Positions 61,870 to 64,000 of a DNA stretch of 64,000 bases are shown here, piece after piece. The first letter of the stretch is position 1. Every line of letters begins with the position of its first letter. Origin of the DNA: Porphyromonadaceae bacterium UBA2751. Lineage in GTDB: Bacteria; Bacteroidota; Bacteroidia; Bacteroidales; Muribaculaceae. The position numbers and the translations under genes were made by a program. The notes beneath the pieces were generated by a model, which made no database searches, was not told the origin of the DNA, and saw only the letters and a program-made list of their open reading frames with translations. The DNA lies in NCBI GenBank assembly GCA_002353285.1, contig DEJJ01000034.1, positions 62,001 to 126,000 on the forward strand, read 5' to 3'.

Positions 61870-62652
61870 ATGAATATTATAGTTTGCGTAAAACAAGTTC
61901 CCGATACCACCGAAATCAAGATTGATCCCGTTAAGGGCACGCTCATTCGCGACGGTGTACCAAGCATTATGAATCCCGACGACAAGGGCGGTCTCGAACT
62001 TGCTCTCCGACTCAAGGATGAGTGCGGAGCTAATGTGACAGTTATCTCGATGGGTCCTCCCCAGGCCGACGTTATCCTGCGTGAGGCATTCGCTATGGGT
62101 GCCGACCGCGCTATCCTGTTGAGCGACCGCAAGTTTGCTGGTGCCGACACTCTGGCTACCAGCTACGCACTCTCTGGCCTGTGCCGCACACTCGACTACG
62201 ACCTTATCATCGCTGGCCGTCAGGCTATCGATGGCGACACTGCTCAAGTGGGTCCTGAGCTTGCCGAGCATCTCGACCTGCCTCAAATCACCTATGTGGC
62301 CGATGCTAAGCGCCTCGACAATGGCAACCTTCTCGTTCACAAGGAGAATGAGGACAGCGTGCAAGTGCTTGAGGTTGAAGGCAAGTGCCTCTTGACCGTT
62401 CTGGCTTCGGCTTTCGAGCCCCGCTACATGAGCGTGAGCGGCATCATGGATGCCTATAACAAGGAAGTGGAAGTGTGGGGCGCCGACAAGATTGACGTTG
62501 ACGAGGGCAAGCTTGGTCTTGCTGGCTCGCCTACCAAGGTGTTCCGCTCATTCCCCAAGCCCATGAAGGAGCCAGGAGAGGTTCACGAAGTGACTCCCGA
62601 AGAGGCTGTTGAGCTTATCGTTAATAAACTGAAAGAGAAACACATCATCTAA
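61870..62652 (+). CDS. etfB: Electron transfer flavoprotein subunit beta
   Basis: 260 residues, with the usual MNIIVCVKQVPDTTEI opening and GRQAIDGDTAQVGPELAEHL. Partner of EtfA and Bcd. Order bcd-etfB-etfA is the standard butyrate layout. Confidence 0.95.
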   Translation: MNIIVCVKQVPDTTEIKIDPVKGTLIRDGVPSIMNPDDKGGLELALRLKDECGANVTVISMGPPQADVILREAFAMGADRAILLSDRKFAGADTLATSYALSGLCRTLDYDLIIAGRQAIDGDTAQVGPELAEHLDLPQITYVADAKRLDNGNLLVHKENEDSVQVLEVEGKCLLTVLASAFEPRYMSVSGIMDAYNKEVEVWGADKIDVDEGKLGLAGSPTKVFRSFPKPMKEPGEVHEVTPEEAVELIVNKLKEKHII

Positions 62653-62665
62653 AAGTAAAGAAGCT

Positions 62666-63682
62666 ATGGAAAAGAAAGATTATAAGAACGTATTCGTTTT
62701 TGCTGAACAACGCGAAGGTGTAATCCAACCCGTTGCTTTCGAACTTTTGGGCAAGGCTCGCGACCTGGCCGATGTGCTTGAGGAGAAAGTGGTGGCTATG
62801 CTGCTTGGTTGCGGCATTAAGGACCAGGCTCAAACTCTTATTGAATATGGTGCCGACGAGGTTATCGTGGTTGACACCCCCGAACTCAAGGACTTCCTGA
62901 GCGAGCAATACTCGCAGGCTGTGTCGCAAATCATTCTCGACCGCAAGCCTCACATTGTGCTCTATGGCGCTACCACCATTGGCCGTGACCTGGCTCCACG
63001 CTTGGCTTCACGCCTGAAGACTGGTCTTACTGCCGACTGCACCAAGCTCGAGATCCTGCCTGTTAAGGATGAGGAGAAGGAGTTCTGCATGACTCGTCCA
63101 GCATTTGGTGGCAACTTGATGGCTACCATCGTGTGCCCCAACAACCGTCCACAGATGTCGACAGTGCGCCCCGGTGTGATGCAGAAGATGGAGCGCGACG
63201 CAAGCCGCAAGGGTGTTATCACCGAGTTTGCTCCTAAGTTTGACACCTCGAAGTTCAAGGTTAAGGTGGTTGAGACCATCAAGGCCGACAAGGAGATTGC
63301 CGACATTGCCGAGGCCAAGATACTCGTTTCGGGTGGTCGTGGTGTTCACGACAAGGAAGGCTTCAACAAGTTGCAGGCCCTTGCCGACGTACTCGACGGA
63401 CAGGTTGCCTCGTCGCGTGCAATGGTTGATAATGGTGTGATGCCTCACGAGTGTCAGGTAGGTCAAACTGGTAAGACCGTTCGTCCACAGCTCTACATGG
63501 CATGTGGCATTAGCGGTGCCATCCAGCACCTTGCCGGCATGGAGGAGAGCGACTTTATCATCGCCATCAACAAGGATAAGTTTGCTCCCATCTTCAGCGT
63601 TGCCGACCTCGGTATCGTGGGTGACCTCCACAAGATAGTGCCCATGCTCACCGAGCGCATTAAGAAAGAGATGGAGAAATAA
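62666..63682 (+). CDS. etfA: Electron transfer flavoprotein subunit alpha
   Basis: 338 residues. The C-terminal FAD domain has SGGRGVHDKEGF, GQTGKTVRPQLYMACGISGAIQHLAG and DLGIVGDLHKIVP. Last gene of the operon, 13 bp after etfB, followed by a terminator. Confidence 0.95.
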   Translation: MEKKDYKNVFVFAEQREGVIQPVAFELLGKARDLADVLEEKVVAMLLGCGIKDQAQTLIEYGADEVIVVDTPELKDFLSEQYSQAVSQIILDRKPHIVLYGATTIGRDLAPRLASRLKTGLTADCTKLEILPVKDEEKEFCMTRPAFGGNLMATIVCPNNRPQMSTVRPGVMQKMERDASRKGVITEFAPKFDTSKFKVKVVETIKADKEIADIAEAKILVSGGRGVHDKEGFNKLQALADVLDGQVASSRAMVDNGVMPHECQVGQTGKTVRPQLYMACGISGAIQHLAGMEESDFIIAINKDKFAPIFSVADLGIVGDLHKIVPMLTERIKKEMEK

Positions 63683-63715
63683 AACCAAACAGGATTTAGT
63701 TCTGATATAATTAAG

Positions 63716-63757
63716 GAGGGTGGCCTAAGTTGATTTGGGCCACTCTCTGTTTTTTTC
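63716..63757 (+). terminator. Intrinsic terminator of the lysine operon
   Basis: GAGGGTGGCC (63716-63725) with GGCCACTCTC (63738-63747; one G-T pair), then GTTTTTTT after CT. Confidence 0.85.
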
Positions 63758-63978
63758 TTGGGCAGAGTGGGAGGTTGGCTTGGTGTGGGACAAATTCTCG
63801 TTGTTTTTTTCTTGGGCAGGTGGGGAGGTTGGCTTGGTGTGGGACAAATTCTCGTTGTTTTTTTCTTGGGCAGAGTGGGAGGTTGGCTTGGTGTGGGACA
63901 AATTCTCGTTGTTTTTTTCTTGGGCAGAGTGGGATGTTGGCTCGGCGTGGGACAAATTCTCCTCGTTTTTTTCGGGGG
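63749..63978. repeat. 54-bp tandem repeat, four full copies and a partial
   Basis: Copies start at 63749, 63803, 63857, 63911 and 63965 (GTTTTTTT...GGGCAGAGTGGGAGG...GTGGGACAAATTCTCGTT). The unit is a multiple of three and lacks stops in several frames, producing false open frames on both strands. The rest to 64000 is an incomplete copy. The core GTGGGACA also occurs at 8857 and 8930. Confidence 0.93.
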
Positions 63979-64000
63979 TGGTGAGTAGACGGTGGATTGA

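Noticed and set aside
63749..63978. CRISPR array
   Set aside because: Copies abut directly with no variable spacers and no cas genes are near. The same applies to the REP-like units at 36.2-37.4 kb and the 9-bp array at 41.6 kb.
63725..63988. Three overlapping open frames in the 54-bp repeats
   Set aside because: The unit is a multiple of three without stops in several frames; open frames on both strands are a by-product.
1..64000. tRNA, rRNA or replication origin
   Set aside because: I looked for cloverleaf ends and rRNA words in the gaps and found none; no oriC-type genes or box clusters are present.

Overview
The window looks like chromosome of an anaerobic gut member of the Bacteroidales. 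The signs are many upstream regions matching the Bacteroidetes promoter (TTTG, 19-21 bp, TAnnTTTG), A-rich leaders instead of Shine-Dalgarno sites, a MurF-alanine racemase fusion, a GSCFA protein, a TonB-receptor-like barrel, a PorT-type barrel, a type IX (Por) C-terminal sorting domain and dockerin-like repeats on secreted proteins. Base composition is about balanced, with AT-rich islands at 21.4-23.7 kb, 36.5 kb and 45.8-47.2 kb. A Muribaculaceae- or Prevotella-like host is my guess; no rRNA or other marker is present to settle it.

Layout. 1-9 kb: a truncated secreted GH13 amylase, a Lys/Cys-rich exported protein, an FKBP lipoprotein, glycyl-tRNA synthetase, a GSCFA protein and MurF-Alr. 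9-21 kb: a giant leucine-rich-repeat surface protein with starch-module-like N-terminus, an OPT transporter with a small partner, a Gly/Asn/Pro-rich secreted protein, a Pmp3-like peptide with a Fur-family regulator, and a WG-repeat lipoprotein. 21.4-27.2 kb: a peptide-modification cluster. 27-36 kb: TrmH-family methyltransferase with a membrane PP2C phosphatase, class II aldolase, an outer-membrane barrel receptor, and a GntR-controlled ABC transporter. 36-37.4 kb: REP-like palindromic units around a GxxExxY (nuclease-fold-like) gene. 37.4-48.6 kb: a nucleotide pyrophosphatase/phosphodiesterase, an orphan phage-structural-like protein, an OmpA/PorT-type barrel, two secreted proteins, RadA, a DUF4143 ATPase and an aminotransferase. 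48.9-63.7 kb: a 15-gene lysine-fermentation and butyrate operon.

The most unusual system is at 21.4-27.2 kb. Three precursors carry a Tat-type leader (SRRQFFK at residues 12-18) followed by long runs of cysteines spaced every four residues (C-x-x-x). They are followed by a SPASM radical-SAM maturase, a second maturase that keeps SPASM-like cysteines but lacks the radical-SAM CX3CX2C motif, a 91-residue accessory protein, and then tatA and tatC. I read this as ribosomal peptides modified in the cytoplasm and then exported folded through the adjacent Tat translocon. One precursor has a one-base deletion exactly in the second arginine codon. A possible structured RNA with its own promoter and terminator precedes the cluster and may act as its leader.

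The lysine operon encodes, in order, CoA-transferase subunit A, Kal, Kce, Kdd, KamA, KamB, KamC, KamD, KamE, CoA-transferase subunit B, crotonase, 3-hydroxybutyryl-CoA dehydrogenase, butyryl-CoA dehydrogenase and EtfBA. Together they convert lysine to acetoacetate and crotonyl-CoA, reduce crotonyl-CoA to butyryl-CoA, and release butyrate by CoA exchange with acetoacetate. No thiolase or lysine permease is in the window.

Intergenic DNA is rich in short tandem repeats of several families: (CATTATG)n heptamers at four loci, a 9-bp TTGAGTCAC array, CTAGAAATTCTAG units, and a 54-bp array at the right edge. I saw no tRNA, rRNA, CRISPR array, complete insertion sequence or replication origin.
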